The position numbers were made by a program, and so were the translations under genes. A stretch of DNA of 25,327 nucleotides, taken from Leidyana gryllorum EB-2025a (lineage: Eukaryota; Apicomplexa). The notes beneath the pieces were generated by a model. It searched no databases, was not told the origin of the DNA, and was given only the letters and a program-made list of their open reading frames with translations. Each line of letters begins with the position of its first letter. Position 1 is the first letter of the stretch. Positions 25,260-25,327 of the stretch are shown here, one piece after another. The DNA is taken from NCBI GenBank assembly GCA_048772705.1, contig JBLWGC010000212.1, positions 1 to 25,327 on the forward strand, written 5' to 3'.

Positions 25260-25327
25260 GGCTGTTTGGTCTACTGGTATGATTCTTCCTTCGGGTGGAA
25301 GAAGTCCTGGGTTCCAATTCCCAGAAC
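25260..25327 (+). tRNA. tRNA-Pro-CGG: tRNA-Pro(CGG), cut by the window end
   Basis: Acceptor GGCTGTT, D arm GGTCTACTGGTATGAT and anticodon arm CTTCC-TTCGGGT-GGAAG. The T loop is one base too long (TTCCAATT), so it may be inactive. The last bases of the 3' acceptor lie outside the window. Confidence 0.6.

Noticed and set aside
1-25327. A bacterial, phage or organelle tRNA array
   Set aside because: No gene encodes CCA, Tyr lacks a long variable arm and has an intron after position 37, and the initiator Met has A1:U72 and the ATCGAAA loop, all nuclear eukaryotic traits.
1-25327. CRISPR-like array because of evenly spaced repeats
   Set aside because: The repeated units are whole tRNA genes of many kinds on both strands, with spacers that are themselves homologous between units.

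Overview
The window is a dense array of eukaryotic nuclear tRNA genes and tRNA-derived relics, with no convincing protein-coding gene, rRNA or ordinary transposon. About 75 tRNA genes look intact or nearly so. About as many more are anticodon variants, chimeras, truncations or decayed copies. They lie on both strands, on average one tRNA-like unit per 150 bases. The array is nuclear and eukaryotic because: no gene encodes the 3' CCA; only Ser and Leu have long variable arms, while Tyr is short-armed and carries a small intron after position 37; the initiator Met has A1:U72, an ATCGAAA T loop and three G:C pairs next to the anticodon loop; Ala keeps G3:U70; Asp ends in G73. Box A and box B are recognisable in the intact copies. 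I cannot place the organism below 'eukaryote' from these genes.

Layout. The array has been built by repeated duplication and inversion of a few gene blocks, followed by decay. (1) Leu-Asp-Val-Gln, with Leu, Val and Gln on one strand and Asp on the other, occurs about nine times (near 1305-1811, 7160-7662, 9241-9725, 10957-11324, 14272-14719, 16644-17054, 20205-20682, 21710-22013, 24314-24823). (2) Elongator Met, a Gly-like relic and Thr(CGT) occurs at 87-413, 13605-13930 and 21264-21589, and inverted at 14853-15162. (3) Glu-Thr, often followed by an Asn-like relic and Pro, occurs at 4659-4878, 15797-16230, 17525-17958 and (inverted) 19492-19866; a version linked to initiator Met occurs at 8304-8646 and (inverted) 10083-10423. 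(4) Ser(AGA), a Lys-like relic and Glu, with long conserved spacers, occurs near 491-875, 4425-4730, 6533-6741, 18469-18922 and 22305-22750. (5) Leu(CAA), a Tyr relic and His occurs at 12895-13325 and inverted at 23140-23569. Larger inverted copies pair 14408-15470 with 20957-22013, and 7160-7908 with 9118-9725.

Decoding content. Intact-looking genes with matching scaffold and anticodon cover 19 of the 20 amino acids plus initiator Met: Ala(AGC,TGC,CGC), Arg(ACG,TCG,CCT), Asn, Asp, Cys, Gln(CTG,TTG), Glu(CTC,TTC), Gly(GCC), His, Leu(CAG,AAG,CAA), Lys(TTT,CTT), Met (both), Phe, Pro(CGG,AGG), Ser(AGA,TGA,GCT), Thr(AGT,CGT,TGT), Trp, Tyr, Val(AAC,CAC). Ile is missing apart from a decayed relic and anticodon variants of other families.

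The most striking feature is a set of tRNAs whose body belongs to one family and whose anticodon reads another: a Glu body with CTT (Lys), a Lys body with TTC (Glu), a Gly body with GTC (Asp), an Asp body with ACC, CTC, GAC, GGC or GTG, a Thr body with TGC, TAT or TGA, and a Val body with CGC in three copies. One Thr copy has an eight-base anticodon loop. The sequence alone cannot say whether these are transcribed and charged. Several have otherwise undamaged structures.
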